Source: Clostridiales bacterium (GTDB lineage Bacteria > Bacillota_A > Clostridia > Saccharofermentanales > Saccharofermentanaceae). Taken from it: a stretch of 64,000 nt of DNA. The translations under genes were made by a program, and so were the position numbers. Shown here piece by piece: positions 7,523-17,841 of the stretch (the first letter of the stretch is position 1; each line of letters opens with the position of its first letter). The DNA lies in contig JAILHZ010000052.1 of NCBI GenBank assembly GCA_024695545.1, positions 53,588 through 117,587 on the forward strand. The letters run 5' to 3'. The notes under the pieces are model-generated. The model saw only the letters and a list, made by a program, of their open reading frames with translations. It searched no databases and had not been told where the DNA came from.

Positions 7523-7789
7523 ATGAAGGCTTTTAACATGAGCAATGTAGATGTTCACCAGTTTATGCAGGCTCTGGATTCCTGTTCCGGCGATGTAATG
7601 CTTATTACCGATGAGGGTGACAAGTTCAACCTTAAGAGCAAGCTCAGCCAGATCACAGGTCTGATGAAGCTGATCGAAGGCGGTAAGCTCGTAAGCGCTA
7701 AGATCTACTGCTCCAATCAGGAAGATGAAGCTCTGCTTTTCAGACTGAATCTTTTCGGAACAGTCGAAGACGTCGAGAATCTCGGCTAA
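7523..7789 (+). CDS. Small highly expressed HPr-like protein without an obvious active-site His
   Basis: An 88-residue soluble protein. The start at 7523 is fixed by AAAGGAGGT (7507-7515) and by the promoter at 7418-7446, which lies inside any longer version. Residues 34-69 (DKFNLKSKLSQITGLMKLI, then EGGKLVSAKIYCS, then NQEDEALLF) match the pattern of the second half of phosphocarrier HPr: K-x-N-x-K-S, a hydrophobic helix, a strand, then a D/E-rich start to the last helix. The GLHARPA segment with phosphorylatable His15 is absent. Similar HPr-like small proteins occur in clostridia without known role. Strong promoter and ribosome binding site imply high expression. The fold assignment is an inference. 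Confidence 0.75.
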   Translation: MKAFNMSNVDVHQFMQALDSCSGDVMLITDEGDKFNLKSKLSQITGLMKLIEGGKLVSAKIYCSNQEDEALLFRLNLFGTVEDVENLG

Positions 7790-7847
7790 TTCGTTGAAGA
7801 TCTGCCAAGTGGGAGTTTTACATCTCACTTCCTAATTCAGAACAATC

Positions 7848-7880
7848 AGGAGTTGCTTCAAATGAGGCAACTCCTTTTTC
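7848..7880 (+). terminator. Terminator of the HPr-like gene
   Basis: AGGAGTTGC (7848-7856) pairs exactly with GCAACTCCT (7867-7875), followed by TTTTTC. A weaker hairpin (AAGTGGGA with TCTCACTT) lies just upstream. Confidence 0.85.
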
Positions 7881-7947
7881 TTTACTTTTTCTTAGTACAT
7901 TTTCTGAATCTGACGATATAATAACTATGTAGGAGGGTACTACGGGT

Positions 7948-8787
7948 ATGATAAAAGAAATAAAAGTCAACTTCTATCGGCTTGTGCGTTCGAAGTCTTT
8001 TTTTGTCGTACTTATTATCCTACTGGTCGGCGCTCTCATTTCAACGGCTGAAATTAAGATCTGCGTAGATGATCCATTTGATATGCTCGAGACGGCTCAT
8101 GAAAAACTCAATGAGGCAGCAGCTTCCGAGGAAGATGCGCAGTCATTTGATATCATTTTCGACAGCCTTAACAGATTTAATGATACCAATAGTCTCAATG
8201 GTGTGGTAAGGATGACGTTTTGTTCGGATCTCGTTTGTTTCCTTCACTGTATTGTTGTATCACTGTTTGTGGCGAATGAGTTTAAATCGCGCTTTCACGT
8301 AAATCATTTTTCAATGAATTCACGCCCTGCATTCAGTGTGTTTATGGAATGGTTTTCTCTGATGCTTGCCATAGTTTTTGTTGAAATTTTCTGTTATGCC
8401 CTTGTGTTCTTACTTTGTGTAATATTGTGTCATTCATTTAATTTCGGTGATGTAGGTCTGATGTTTAAGAACGGAACGATGTGCATCTCTGTCATGATTG
8501 CAATGGCTTCTCTGGCGTTTATGATTGCCTTTCTGCGAAGAGCCGGCGCTCTGGCTATTGTTCTCAGTTCCATCTTTGCTTTCGGTTTTTTTGATTTCTT
8601 TCTGGGGATCATCTCCGCATGGTTCCCGGCCATGGAATATTATGCATTAAATAACTTACTGAGCCAGATCAGCCTGGGCACTTTGACTACGTTCGGATAT
8701 GCCGCAGGACTTACTGCTATTCTGCTTTATATCGCTGTTTTCCTTGGGGTTACACTTATTGTTGCTGCTAAACGTGATCCGTACTAA
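7948..8787 (+). CDS. ABC-2-type membrane protein (permease-like), no adjacent ATPase
   Basis: A 279-residue integral membrane protein. It begins MIKEIKVNFYRLVRSKSFF, a cytoplasmic lead typical of ABC-2 permeases, then TM1 (about 20-35), an outside loop of about 65 residues, and five more hydrophobic segments to the C-terminus. This is the layout of ABC-2 subunits used for lipid, antibiotic or peptide export. The usual partner ATPase gene is not beside it: upstream is a terminated gene, downstream an unrelated soluble protein. A TATAAT box lies at 7917-7922. The ribosome binding site is GGAGGG (7932-7937), 10 bases from the ATG. The substrate cannot be inferred. Confidence 0.75.
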   Translation: MIKEIKVNFYRLVRSKSFFVVLIILLVGALISTAEIKICVDDPFDMLETAHEKLNEAAASEEDAQSFDIIFDSLNRFNDTNSLNGVVRMTFCSDLVCFLHCIVVSLFVANEFKSRFHVNHFSMNSRPAFSVFMEWFSLMLAIVFVEIFCYALVFLLCVILCHSFNFGDVGLMFKNGTMCISVMIAMASLAFMIAFLRRAGALAIVLSSIFAFGFFDFFLGIISAWFPAMEYYALNNLLSQISLGTLTTFGYAAGLTAILLYIAVFLGVTLIVAAKRDPY

Positions 8788-8844
8788 GCACAGTTCTTTT
8801 GTGGTATAATTATATGTCACGAAAAAGCTGTCTTAGGAGATTTT

Positions 8845-9675
8845 ATGATCAACTATCTATACAATGCCAGAGATATTGCCGCGTATTTTAAGTGGGCAGG
8901 TGTTTCTTCCCATCAGGAAAAGGAGTATCTGAATTACATTTTCCTGATCGGCAAAGATATTCTGGCAAAGCCTCTTACCAAGGATTATGACGAGTTTGAG
9001 AAGGCTGTTTACAGGGAACTTTACTATCTATGGTCCGAGGGTTTCGAGAATGAGTATTCTGATATAGCGACGATTGCGCCCAAAGGGGCTGTCTCGCTGA
9101 TCTGTGATCAGGAGTTTATTACGCTGGAATCGTATATGAAGCTTCTGGCGCTGCACCTGATCTTTTCCAGAAATTTGCCATATGTGCATATAAATTTTTC
9201 CGGACTGATGCTGCCGCTCGGTCTGAAAGGCGAGTTTACCGACTTTGAGAAAAATGTCGTTGTTGCCTGTGAAACCCTGCATCTGACGACGCAGGATGTG
9301 TTTGCGCAGCCTTTTGATCTGCATCTGGGTATTCCGGATGAGATGTTATGTCTCTGCCTTGAGCCTGAGTTCAGAAAGAGTTTGTCCGCGCATGACGATT
9401 TCCGTAAGCGATTTATCAAGAATGCCGCATCGAGACTTCAGGAACTGAAGAAGACATCTGCGGAGATCCAGGAGAAGGAAGAAAAGAAGAAAGCCAGACT
9501 TCTAAAGAGAAAACAGGCAAGAGAAGCGGCTAAGGCTGAGAAAGAGGCTGCTAAGGCAAAGACGAAAAAAGAAGCTGCGCCGGCAAAGAAGTCCTGTGCT
9601 GGAAAATCAACAGAAAAGAAGACAGAAGCAGCGGATAAAGCTGTAGAGAAGAATACAAGTTCGAAGAAGAAATAA
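8845..9675 (+). CDS. Unknown protein with Lys/Ala-rich C-terminal tail
   Basis: A 276-residue soluble protein. Residues 1-200 are a mostly helical globular region I do not recognise (opening MINYLYNARDIAAYFKWAG; central HLIFSRNLPYVHINFSG; then TDFEKNVVVACETLHL). From about residue 203 the sequence is almost wholly Lys, Ala and Glu in a predicted coiled coil (QEKEEKKKARLLKRK, then AKAEKEAAKAKTKKEAAPAKK), ending SSKKK. Such basic tails bind nucleic acid or acidic surfaces. A TATAAT box (8805-8810) lies upstream, and the next gene starts 23 bp after the stop, so the two may be co-transcribed. Confidence 0.75.
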   Translation: MINYLYNARDIAAYFKWAGVSSHQEKEYLNYIFLIGKDILAKPLTKDYDEFEKAVYRELYYLWSEGFENEYSDIATIAPKGAVSLICDQEFITLESYMKLLALHLIFSRNLPYVHINFSGLMLPLGLKGEFTDFEKNVVVACETLHLTTQDVFAQPFDLHLGIPDEMLCLCLEPEFRKSLSAHDDFRKRFIKNAASRLQELKKTSAEIQEKEEKKKARLLKRKQAREAAKAEKEAAKAKTKKEAAPAKKSCAGKSTEKKTEAADKAVEKNTSSKKK

Positions 9676-9698
9676 GCTAAAGGGAAAAAGAAGGTAGT

Positions 9699-12600
9699 AT
9701 GGAAACGATAAGGAATATGGGCCTTGATATCGGCTCAACCACGATTAAAATCGTAATCACTGAAGGGGAAGAAGTGATTTATTCCGAGTACAGAAGACAT
9801 CACTCGGATATCGCCGGAGAACTCCTTAATGCGTTTGAAGAAGTAAATAAGAAATACCCTGGACTGGAGACTCGTGTTCAGATCACCGGTTCCGGCGGAC
9901 TTTCCGTTGCAAAATGGCTCGGACTGGATTTTGTCCAGGAAGTTATTGCTGAGACTGTTGCTATTACGAAGTATCACCCTGAGACAGATGTTATCATCGA
10001 GCTCGGCGGTGAGGATGCCAAGATCACATATCTGCACCCGGTGCCGGAACAGCGTATGAATGGTACATGTGCGGGTGGTACAGGTGCTTTTATTGACCAG
10101 ATGGCGACACTTTTGCGGACAGATGCTGATGGCCTCAATGAACTTGCGAAGTCTTATACGACACTTTACACGATCGCATCCCGATGCGGTGTATTTGCCA
10201 AGAGTGACCTGCAGCCGCTAATCAATGAAGGTGCGGCAAAAGAGGACCTTGCAGCTTCTATCTTCCAGGCGGTAGTTAACCAGACGATCGCAGGTCTTGC
10301 CTGCGGACGACCGATCAGAGGACATATCGCGTTCCTCGGCGGACCGCTGTTCTTTAACTCTGAGCTCAGAAAAGCGTTTGAAAGAACGCTCGAAGAGCAG
10401 GTCAAGTCTTTCTGGATCCCGGATAACGCCCAGATCTACGTTGCACTTGGCGCAGCTCTTGGTGCCAAGGGAGACCCGGTAAAGCTTTCTGATCTTATTG
10501 CTTCTTTTGCGTCCAGAGAGGGATTTGAGCCGGATATCAAGCGTATTGCTCCTCTTTTCGCGAATGCGCGTGAAAAAGAACTTTTCGACGAACGTCACCA
10601 GAAGGCGACGCTGGATCTGTATCAGCTCTCGAAGCAGAAAGGCCCGTGCTACTTAGGTATTGATGCCGGAAGTACTACGACGAAGGCGGTTCTCATTAAT
10701 GAAGAGGGACAGATGGTGTTTACTTACTACGCCAGTAACCAGGGAAACCCTGTAAAGAGTGCCGTAAATATCGTAAAGCAGCTTTATGAACAGATGCCGC
10801 CGGAGACATATATCGCTAACAGCTGTGTGACCGGTTACGGTGAGAATATCATCCGAGCCGCTCTTGGCGTAGATCTCGGCGAAATCGAGACAATGGCGCA
10901 TTTCCAGTCGGCGAAATATTTCTGCCCGGATGTCGATTTTATCATCGATATCGGCGGTCAGGACATGAAGTGCATGAAGATCCGTAATGGTGTCATCGAC
11001 TCTATTATGCTGAACGAAGCTTGTTCTTCGGGTTGCGGATCCTTTATCCAGACATTTGCCGAGAACCTTAATATGGATGCGCATACATTCTCGATTGAGG
11101 CTCTTTCTGCAGAGAATCCAGTCGATCTGGGTACCAGATGTACTGTATTCATGAACTCGAAAGTAAAGCAGGCGCAGAAGGAAGGCGCAACGGTCGGTGA
11201 TATCTCCGCAGGCCTTTCGTATTCTGTCGTCCGAAACGCACTCTATAAAGTAATCAAGATCCGCGATACGCAGGAGCTGGGTAAGAAGATCGTTGTTCAG
11301 GGCGGTACGTTCCTGAACGATGCGATCCTGCGATGCTTCGAGCTTATCTCCGGCCGCGAGGTCATCCGTCCGAACGTGGCCGGCCTGATGGGTGCTTTTG
11401 GCGCGGCGATCATCGCGAAGAACCGTATGCCCAAGGACCAGAAAGTATCAGGACTTCTCGGACTTGAAGAACTGACGCGCTTTGATATGACAACAGAGAT
11501 GACCACTTGTCCTCTATGTACGAACCACTGTAAGCTGACGATCTCGACATTTAGCAATGGTGAGCGTTTCATCTCCGGTAACCGCTGCGAAAGAGGTGAG
11601 GGTAAGGAAAAGGCGAAGGAAACACTCCCGAACCTGATCGCTTACAAGTACGCGAGAACCTTCCGTTATAAGCCGCTGGCTAAGGATAAAGCTCCGAGAG
11701 GCGAGATCGGTATCCCGAGAGCACTCAATATGTACGAGAACTATCCGTTCTGGTTTACGGTACTGACAGAGCTCGGTTTCTCGGTCATTATCTCTCCGAG
11801 ATCGAACCATGAGCTTTTCGAGAAGGGCATGGACTCCATCCCGTCTGAGAGTGTATGCTATCCTGCCAAGCTCGTTCACGGCCATATTGAGGCGCTGATC
11901 GAGAAGGGCATCAAGACGATCTTCTATCCGGATGTTCCTTATGAACGACATGAGAACAAGGGTTCCGGCAATCACTTTAACTGCCCGATCGTTGCTTCCT
12001 ATCCGGAAGTTATCCGAAACAACCTTGAGAATATTCAGGATAAGGGAATCAAGTATCTCAATCCTTTCCTGCCACTCGATAATGATGAAGCTCTTGCCGA
12101 GCAGATGGCGATTGCCTTCTCTGATTTCGGTGTGACAAAGGCTGAGGCGGCTAAGGCGATTGCGGCCGGTAACAAAGAGTATGACGAGTATAAGGCGGAT
12201 ATCCGCAAAAAAGGTCAGGAGGTCATCGAAGATCTGGCAAGAACCGGGCAAAAGGGAATCGTGCTTTCCGGACGTCCGTATCATACGGATCCGGAGATCC
12301 ATCACGGTATTCCGGAGATGATCAATTCTCTCGGTCTTGCTGTTCTTAGCGAAGACAGTGTTGCCGTTCCGGGAAGACTTGAGCGTCCGATCCGCGTTGT
12401 CGACCAGTGGATGTATCATACGCGTCTTTATGAAGCTGCTGCTTATGTTGCGACAAACGATAATCTTGAGCTGGTTCAGCTTACATCATTCGGCTGCGGT
12501 CTCGATGCCGTTACCTCCGATCAGGTGCAGGAGATCCTGGAATCACAGGGCAAACTCTATACGCTTCTGAAGATCGATGAGGTCAGCAACCTCGGTGCGG

Positions 12601-14093
12601 CCCGTATCCGTATGCGTTCCCTTAAGGTAGCGATGGATGAGCGTGAGGCTGCAAGAAAAGAAGGTACAATGCCGAAGCGTGAGAAGAGATCCTACACGAT
12701 CAAGCGTGTCCCGTTTACAGAAGAGCATAAGAAGCGTCATACGATTCTTGCCCCGCAGATGGCGCCGATCGAGTTCGAGTTCGTTGAGGCGGTATTCCAC
12801 AACCACGGATATAAGCTGAAAGTCTTGAAAGAAGCGACTCAGGCAGATATCGAGTGCGGTCTGCGCTTTGTCAATAATGATGCCTGCTTCCCGACAGTTA
12901 TCGTTGTCGGACAGATGATCAATGCCATCCTTTCCGGTGAAGTAGACCGAGATAACACGACGGTTCTTATTACTCAGACAGGCGGCGGATGCCGTGCGAC
13001 AAACTATGTTGCTTTCCTGAGAAAAGCACTTCGTGAGGCCGGCTACGGCGATATTCCGGTAATCGCGCTGTCCGTACAGCAGTTTGAAAAGAACCCCGGA
13101 TTTAAGCCGACACTGCCTTTCATTAACAGTGCACTCCGGGCGATCTGCTATGGTGATATGCTGCAGACGCTGCTCTATCGTGTGCGTCCTTATGAGAAAG
13201 TCAAGGGCTCTGCGAATGCTCTCTATCAGTTCTGGAACCGATGCGGTAAGCTGTTCTTCAACCCGAAGGAGAAGTTCGAAGATATTACGACTGAGTACAT
13301 CATGGCTGAGGCCTGCAAGAACGCGCCTCTGACTGAGGAAGAGACGAAGGCTGTCGAAGATCTTCTGAAGGAACTGCACTGCACGAAGGTCGGTCGTCCG
13401 TCTTCCTATCGTCGTATGATCGATGCAACGATCGATACTTTTGATAAGTTCCCGATGCTGGATATCCCGAGAAAGCCGCGTGTCGGTCTGGTCGGGGAGA
13501 TCCTTGTCAAGTTCCAGCCGGATGCGAATAACCATGCAGTAGATGTTGTTGAACAGGAAGGCTGTGAAGCCGTCGTTCCGGGACTCCTGGACTTCTTCCT
13601 GTATTGTACTCTTAACCCTGTATGGCAGGCAGAACATCTTGGCCGCAGTAAGAAGAAAGCATGGCTCAGTAATCGCGGAATTGATCTTCTGCAGTCGTAT
13701 AGAAGCCACATAATTAAGCGGATGGAGGCGACCGGCAAGTTCCAGCTCCCGCAGAGCATCCGTCATATGGCTAAGAAGGCCGAGACTGTTCTTTCCTGCG
13801 GAAACAGCAATGGTGAAGGATGGTTCCTGACTGCTGAAATGATCGAGCTGATCGAAAGTGGAGTTCCGAACATCATCTGCGCACAGCCTTTCGCATGTCT
13901 GCCGAACCACGTTACGGGTAAGGGCATGATCAAGGAACTTCGCCGTCAGTATCCTGAGTCCAATATCATTCCGATCGACTATGATCCGGGTGCCAGCGAG
14001 GCGAACCAGCTGAACCGTATCAAGCTCATGGTCAGCACGGCGCATTACCGTGAGGAAATGAAGCGTCAGGAGCAAGAGAAGAAGAATTCATAA
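9699..14093 (+). CDS. Giant 2-hydroxyacyl-CoA dehydratase activase-like protein (two ASKHA domains, DUF2229, C-terminal domain)
   Basis: A 1464-residue protein. Two BadF/BadG/BcrA/BcrD-type ATPase domains come first. Domain 1 (about 7-265) has [22 protein letters not shown] and [14 protein letters not shown]. Domain 2 (about 320-590) has [26 protein letters not shown] and [13 protein letters not shown]. The Cys in each CAGG or CSSG motif is where single-domain activases bind a bridging [4Fe-4S] cluster. A Cys group follows ([11 protein letters not shown], then GNRCERG near 607-635), then a DUF2229-type region and a long HgdB-like C-terminal part. The activase family drives one-electron reduction of 2-hydroxyacyl-CoA dehydratases using ATP. 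For these large proteins the substrate is unknown. The next gene (polA) is unrelated. Confidence 0.88.
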   Translation: METIRNMGLDIGSTTIKIVITEGEEVIYSEYRRHHSDIAGELLNAFEEVNKKYPGLETRVQITGSGGLSVAKWLGLDFVQEVIAETVAITKYHPETDVIIELGGEDAKITYLHPVPEQRMNGTCAGGTGAFIDQMATLLRTDADGLNELAKSYTTLYTIASRCGVFAKSDLQPLINEGAAKEDLAASIFQAVVNQTIAGLACGRPIRGHIAFLGGPLFFNSELRKAFERTLEEQVKSFWIPDNAQIYVALGAALGAKGDPVKLSDLIASFASREGFEPDIKRIAPLFANAREKELFDERHQKATLDLYQLSKQKGPCYLGIDAGSTTTKAVLINEEGQMVFTYYASNQGNPVKSAVNIVKQLYEQMPPETYIANSCVTGYGENIIRAALGVDLGEIETMAHFQSAKYFCPDVDFIIDIGGQDMKCMKIRNGVIDSIMLNEACSSGCGSFIQTFAENLNMDAHTFSIEALSAENPVDLGTRCTVFMNSKVKQAQKEGATVGDISAGLSYSVVRNALYKVIKIRDTQELGKKIVVQGGTFLNDAILRCFELISGREVIRPNVAGLMGAFGAAIIAKNRMPKDQKVSGLLGLEELTRFDMTTEMTTCPLCTNHCKLTISTFSNGERFISGNRCERGEGKEKAKETLPNLIAYKYARTFRYKPLAKDKAPRGEIGIPRALNMYENYPFWFTVLTELGFSVIISPRSNHELFEKGMDSIPSESVCYPAKLVHGHIEALIEKGIKTIFYPDVPYERHENKGSGNHFNCPIVASYPEVIRNNLENIQDKGIKYLNPFLPLDNDEALAEQMAIAFSDFGVTKAEAAKAIAAGNKEYDEYKADIRKKGQEVIEDLARTGQKGIVLSGRPYHTDPEIHHGIPEMINSLGLAVLSEDSVAVPGRLERPIRVVDQWMYHTRLYEAAAYVATNDNLELVQLTSFGCGLDAVTSDQVQEILESQGKLYTLLKIDEVSNLGAARIRMRSLKVAMDEREAARKEGTMPKREKRSYTIKRVPFTEEHKKRHTILAPQMAPIEFEFVEAVFHNHGYKLKVLKEATQADIECGLRFVNNDACFPTVIVVGQMINAILSGEVDRDNTTVLITQTGGGCRATNYVAFLRKALREAGYGDIPVIALSVQQFEKNPGFKPTLPFINSALRAICYGDMLQTLLYRVRPYEKVKGSANALYQFWNRCGKLFFNPKEKFEDITTEYIMAEACKNAPLTEEETKAVEDLLKELHCTKVGRPSSYRRMIDATIDTFDKFPMLDIPRKPRVGLVGEILVKFQPDANNHAVDVVEQEGCEAVVPGLLDFFLYCTLNPVWQAEHLGRSKKKAWLSNRGIDLLQSYRSHIIKRMEATGKFQLPQSIRHMAKKAETVLSCGNSNGEGWFLTAEMIELIESGVPNIICAQPFACLPNHVTGKGMIKELRRQYPESNIIPIDYDPGASEANQLNRIKLMVSTAHYREEMKRQEQEKKNS

Positions 14094-14110
14094 CTTTAGG
14101 GAGAATCTTT

Positions 14111-16882
14111 ATGTCGGATGCCAAGCGATTACTTCTGGTAGATGGAAACAGTATTATCAACCGTTCCTATTATGCGACAGCAGGACGGAATAATCTGACG
14201 GCTCCGGACGGAACTCCTACAGGTGCGGTCAACATCTATCTGAATACCCTGGCGAAGTATATCTCTGAGGTGGAGCCTACACATACATGTACGCTTTTCG
14301 ATCTCAAAGCACCGACCTTCCGTCATAAGGCGTATTCCGAGTATAAGGGCACACGTAAGGGTATGCCGGATGATCTTGCGGCGCAGATGCCTGTCCTTAA
14401 GGAAGTCCTTGATGCGATGGGGTTCCCGCGTTATGAGCAGGAAGGTCTTGAGGCGGACGACCTGATCGGCACGCTGAAGACAATGGGTGTAAATGCCGGA
14501 TTTGAGGTTTTTATCCTTTCCGGCGATAAGGACGATTTCCAGCTGATCGATGAGCACACGAAGGTGATCATGCCGGTTACAAAAAAAGACGGATCAGGCA
14601 CGGACTACTACGATGAAGCGCTTTTCCAGGAGAGATACGGGATCCCTACTTCTGATTTTGTTACGGCAAAAGCACTGATGGGCGACAGTTCCGATAACAT
14701 TCCGGGTGTAAAGGGTATCGGCGAAAAGGGAGCGATGGACCTTGTCCGCAAGTATAAGACTCTGGACGGCCTCTATGAACATCTTTCCGAGTTAAGCCCG
14801 AAGCTTCGTGAGAAACTGGAAACAGATAAAGATAATGCGTATATGTCTCTGATGCTCAGCAGGATCGTAACTGATGCCGAGATAGGGATTACTCTGGATG
14901 ATCTTGAGAGAAAGCCTCTCGACAATGCATCTACGGCTGCCTGCTTCTATAAGTACGGTTTCCGTGCGCAGATGAAGAAATGGAACATCGATGAGACGGC
15001 TGTTTCTGAAGCGGTACCCGTGGCGGAAGAGACTGAGGAAGAGGCGGATTATCCGAAACTTTCGGGAAAAAGACCATCGATCCACCTTTATAATTATCAC
15101 GGATCCGTGATAAAAGTATTGCTTGATAAGATTAAGTCGGGCGAGCCGGCTGCCATGGATCTGATGGATCTGAACGGTCCGGTACTTGGTGTTTCCGTTG
15201 CGCCTGATGAGGTGTATGTCTTTACTGAGATTGAAGCGGTGAAGGGCGTTATCAGTGCTTTTTCAGAGGAAGGAATTGGAACATCTAAAGATAATGCACC
15301 TGTTGTTTACAGTGCGAAGAACCACTTTAAACTCCTTGAAGAAGGTCTTCCGTTTGATCACGTCTTCGATGTGGAGATTGCAGGTTATGTACTGAATCAG
15401 ATCGAAGGTGCGGACCCTTCCTTCGAGATGCTGATCGAACATGGCACCAAGAGACCTTTCCCGCTGCTGGAAGACTACGGCGAATCCAAGGATGAAGCGA
15501 AGAATAAGAACCGTCAGCAGGACCTTTTCTCGCTGATCGACGGTATTCCGGAGACGAATAAAGAAATCACGGAGGACAATGTTCTTGACTTCGCGTACCG
15601 CGTGCTGCTTACACGCTGGCTTTCGTTCTATCAGAAAGCAGATGTGGAAAAACAGGGAATCGGTAAGCTGATCTATGAGATTGAGATGCCCCTCGTTATG
15701 GTTCTGGACCGTATGGAAAGAAGAGGCGTTCTTGTCGATGTAAGTAAGATCGACGAGCTTCATAAGGAATTCGACGGCAAGGTCAGAGAACTTGAAAAAG
15801 AGATTCACGAGCTTGCAGGAGAAGAGTTTACGATCCTTTCTCCAAAACAGCTGGGAAAAGTGCTTTTTGACAAGCTCGGACTTCCCTCCGGAAAGAAACT
15901 GGCAAGTGGCGGATATTCGACGAATTCCGAGGAACTTGAAAAGATCCGCGATAAGCATCCGATCGTCAATAAGATACTTGAATACAGGCAGATCCAGAAA
16001 CTTGATTCGACGTTTGTTATGGGCCTGAAGAAGAGTATCTCCGAGAAAGACGGCCGTGTGCATACGACATTCAGTCAGGCGATGACCAATACGGGAAGAC
16101 TTTCTTCCTCGGATCCGAACCTGCAGAATATTCCGATCCGTACTGATCTGGGATCGCTGATCCGTCAGGCATTCATTGCGAAAGACGGGTATGTCCTCAT
16201 TGATGCTGACTATTCACAGATCGAGCTTCGTCTTCTCGCGGCAATCTCTCATGATGAAGAGATGATTGCTGCCTTTAAGGAAGGCAGGGATATTCATACC
16301 AAGACGGCCTGCGGTATCTTCGGAGTTCCGCCGGAGATGATCGATGCAGGCATGCGCTCGGCGGCGAAGCGGGTCAACTTCAGTATCGTGTATGGTGTCA
16401 GTGATTATGGTCTTTCTCAGGATCTCGGCATCAGCGTTTACGAAGCGAAACGATATATTGAAGAGTATTACCGTCAGTTCCCGACGATCAAACCATGTCT
16501 GGACGGATTCAAGCAGGAAGGTAAGGAAAAGGGCTATGTTTCTACACTCTTCGGAAGAAGAAGGATCCTGAAGGAACTGACTTCTGCGAATTATAACATC
16601 CGGAGTTTCGGTGAGCGTGCCGCAATGAATACACCGATCCAGGGTACTGCGGCAGACATCATCAAACTGGCGATGAACCGCGCGGAACAGGCTCTTCGCG
16701 AAAAGGGCTTTGACGCGAATCTGATCCTTCAGGTTCACGACGAACTGATCGTGGAAGCAAGAGAAGATATCGCCGAAGAAGCGGCAAAAGTGCTTTCTGA
16801 GGCGATGGAAAAAGTCATAGAACTTGATGTACAGCTCATCGCGGAAGCAAGGATCGGAAAGACCTGGGCGGAAGCGCACTGA
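14111..16882 (+). CDS. polA: DNA polymerase I
   Basis: A 923-residue polymerase for Okazaki fragment processing and repair. The 5'-3' nuclease domain (about 1-290) has LLLVDGNSIINRSYYA, GLEADDLIGTL, LSGDKDDFQLI and MGDSSDNIPGVKGIG. The central domain (about 315-510) has the proofreading fold but lacks the catalytic acids: the first motif reads AMDLMDLNG instead of D-x-E, and the Exo II region reads SAKNHFKLL. The polymerase domain (about 540-923) has motif A DADYSQIELR, motif B KRVNFSIVYG and motif C QVHDEL. Loss of proofreading is common in Gram-positive Pol I. The start follows AGGGAGAATC. coaE follows 18 bp after the stop. Confidence 0.97.
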   Translation: MSDAKRLLLVDGNSIINRSYYATAGRNNLTAPDGTPTGAVNIYLNTLAKYISEVEPTHTCTLFDLKAPTFRHKAYSEYKGTRKGMPDDLAAQMPVLKEVLDAMGFPRYEQEGLEADDLIGTLKTMGVNAGFEVFILSGDKDDFQLIDEHTKVIMPVTKKDGSGTDYYDEALFQERYGIPTSDFVTAKALMGDSSDNIPGVKGIGEKGAMDLVRKYKTLDGLYEHLSELSPKLREKLETDKDNAYMSLMLSRIVTDAEIGITLDDLERKPLDNASTAACFYKYGFRAQMKKWNIDETAVSEAVPVAEETEEEADYPKLSGKRPSIHLYNYHGSVIKVLLDKIKSGEPAAMDLMDLNGPVLGVSVAPDEVYVFTEIEAVKGVISAFSEEGIGTSKDNAPVVYSAKNHFKLLEEGLPFDHVFDVEIAGYVLNQIEGADPSFEMLIEHGTKRPFPLLEDYGESKDEAKNKNRQQDLFSLIDGIPETNKEITEDNVLDFAYRVLLTRWLSFYQKADVEKQGIGKLIYEIEMPLVMVLDRMERRGVLVDVSKIDELHKEFDGKVRELEKEIHELAGEEFTILSPKQLGKVLFDKLGLPSGKKLASGGYSTNSEELEKIRDKHPIVNKILEYRQIQKLDSTFVMGLKKSISEKDGRVHTTFSQAMTNTGRLSSSDPNLQNIPIRTDLGSLIRQAFIAKDGYVLIDADYSQIELRLLAAISHDEEMIAAFKEGRDIHTKTACGIFGVPPEMIDAGMRSAAKRVNFSIVYGVSDYGLSQDLGISVYEAKRYIEEYYRQFPTIKPCLDGFKQEGKEKGYVSTLFGRRRILKELTSANYNIRSFGERAAMNTPIQGTAADIIKLAMNRAEQALREKGFDANLILQVHDELIVEAREDIAEEAAKVLSEAMEKVIELDVQLIAEARIGKTWAEAH

Positions 16883-16900
16883 TAAAGTTGGAGGAAGAAG

Positions 16901-17509
16901 ATGTTTGTATTAGGTGTTACTGGTGGTATCGGAACCGGGAAAAGCACTGTTTCCGGATACTTCAGAGATAAAGGGATCGAAGTTCTCGACGCAGATGAGA
17001 TCTCCAGAAAAGTCACGGATGTCGGAGGTGTCGCACTTCCCGAGATCGCTGAACTTTTCGGACCTCGTGCGATTACTGCAAACGGGGCGCTGAACCGTAA
17101 GTATGTGGCTTCTCTTGTGTTTACCGAGAAGAAGAAACTGGATAAGCTCTCTGCAATCGTTCACCACTATGTTCTGACTACGATCGGCGAAGAGATCGCC
17201 AAGGCCGCAGAACGCAAGGTCAAACTCATCGTTCTTGATGTCCCGATCCCGGTAAAGCATGGCTTTGTTGATGTCTGCAACCAGATCCTCGTCGTCAGCA
17301 GCAGAGATGATATCCGTCTCGAAAGACTGGTTCTTCGCGGCATGGACAGAGATGACGCCAGAAAAAGAATGGCGATGCAGATGACTCGTGAAGAGTATGA
17401 GGAGCTTGCTGACCGTGTACTGGTCAATGACGGAACGATCGATGAACTCTATGATCAGATCGATAAGTATGTCAAGGAAGAACTTATTGAGCGGGGTATC
17501 CGTATATGA
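16901..17509 (+). CDS. coaE: Dephospho-CoA kinase
   Basis: A 202-residue P-loop kinase that phosphorylates the ribose 3'-OH of dephospho-CoA, the last step of CoA synthesis. It opens MFVLGVTGGIGTGKSTVSGYF with Walker A GGIGTGKS. DADEISRKV and VLDVPIP follow as expected for CoaE (the latter usually reads DVPLLFE). An Arg-rich lid (RDDARKRMAMQM) is present. The ribosome binding site GGAGGAAG is strong. polA followed by coaE is a common clostridial pair. Its stop overlaps the next start by 4 bases (ATGA). Confidence 0.95.
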   Translation: MFVLGVTGGIGTGKSTVSGYFRDKGIEVLDADEISRKVTDVGGVALPEIAELFGPRAITANGALNRKYVASLVFTEKKKLDKLSAIVHHYVLTTIGEEIAKAAERKVKLIVLDVPIPVKHGFVDVCNQILVVSSRDDIRLERLVLRGMDRDDARKRMAMQMTREEYEELADRVLVNDGTIDELYDQIDKYVKEELIERGIRI

Positions 17510-17829
17510 CGGCAGGAATCATTCTATCAGCATTTTTCCTGCTCTTTTCCGTGACCGTTACCGTGATCTTTTTTGCGGGGCTTCGGTCTAAGCCTTATGC
17601 AAAGTTTGCAGGCGCATCAACGGCCGTATACGCATCGGCATGCCTTATGATCTTTCTGCTTGCGATTTTTAAGAAGGATCTCCCGATCCTTTTCTTCATC
17701 CTCGCCGATGCCCTGGCAACGATGGTTTGTGCCATGATCACGGCGATGATGCTTGTATTACTCATAAAAACAACTCCTGTGGAGACAAAACCGAAAGAGG
17801 ATGAAGGCATAAAAGAGAAGACAGAGTAA
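17506..17829 (+). CDS. Small membrane protein, three hydrophobic segments
   Basis: A 107-residue protein with hydrophobic segments at about residues 4-25, 38-56 and 61-87 and a charged tail (TKPKEDEGIKEKTE). It overlaps coaE by ATGA, and the ABC exporter starts 12 bp after its stop. Translational coupling links all three. It may assist the exporter or be a neutral passenger. No family recognised. Confidence 0.7.
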   Translation: MTAGIILSAFFLLFSVTVTVIFFAGLRSKPYAKFAGASTAVYASACLMIFLLAIFKKDLPILFFILADALATMVCAMITAMMLVLLIKTTPVETKPKEDEGIKEKTE

Positions 17830-17841
17830 AGGAGAATCGCT

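Noticed and set aside
12543..14075. 510-codon minus-strand open frame opposite the activase gene
   Set aside because: It mirrors a highly conserved plus-strand protein and shows no family motif or good start.
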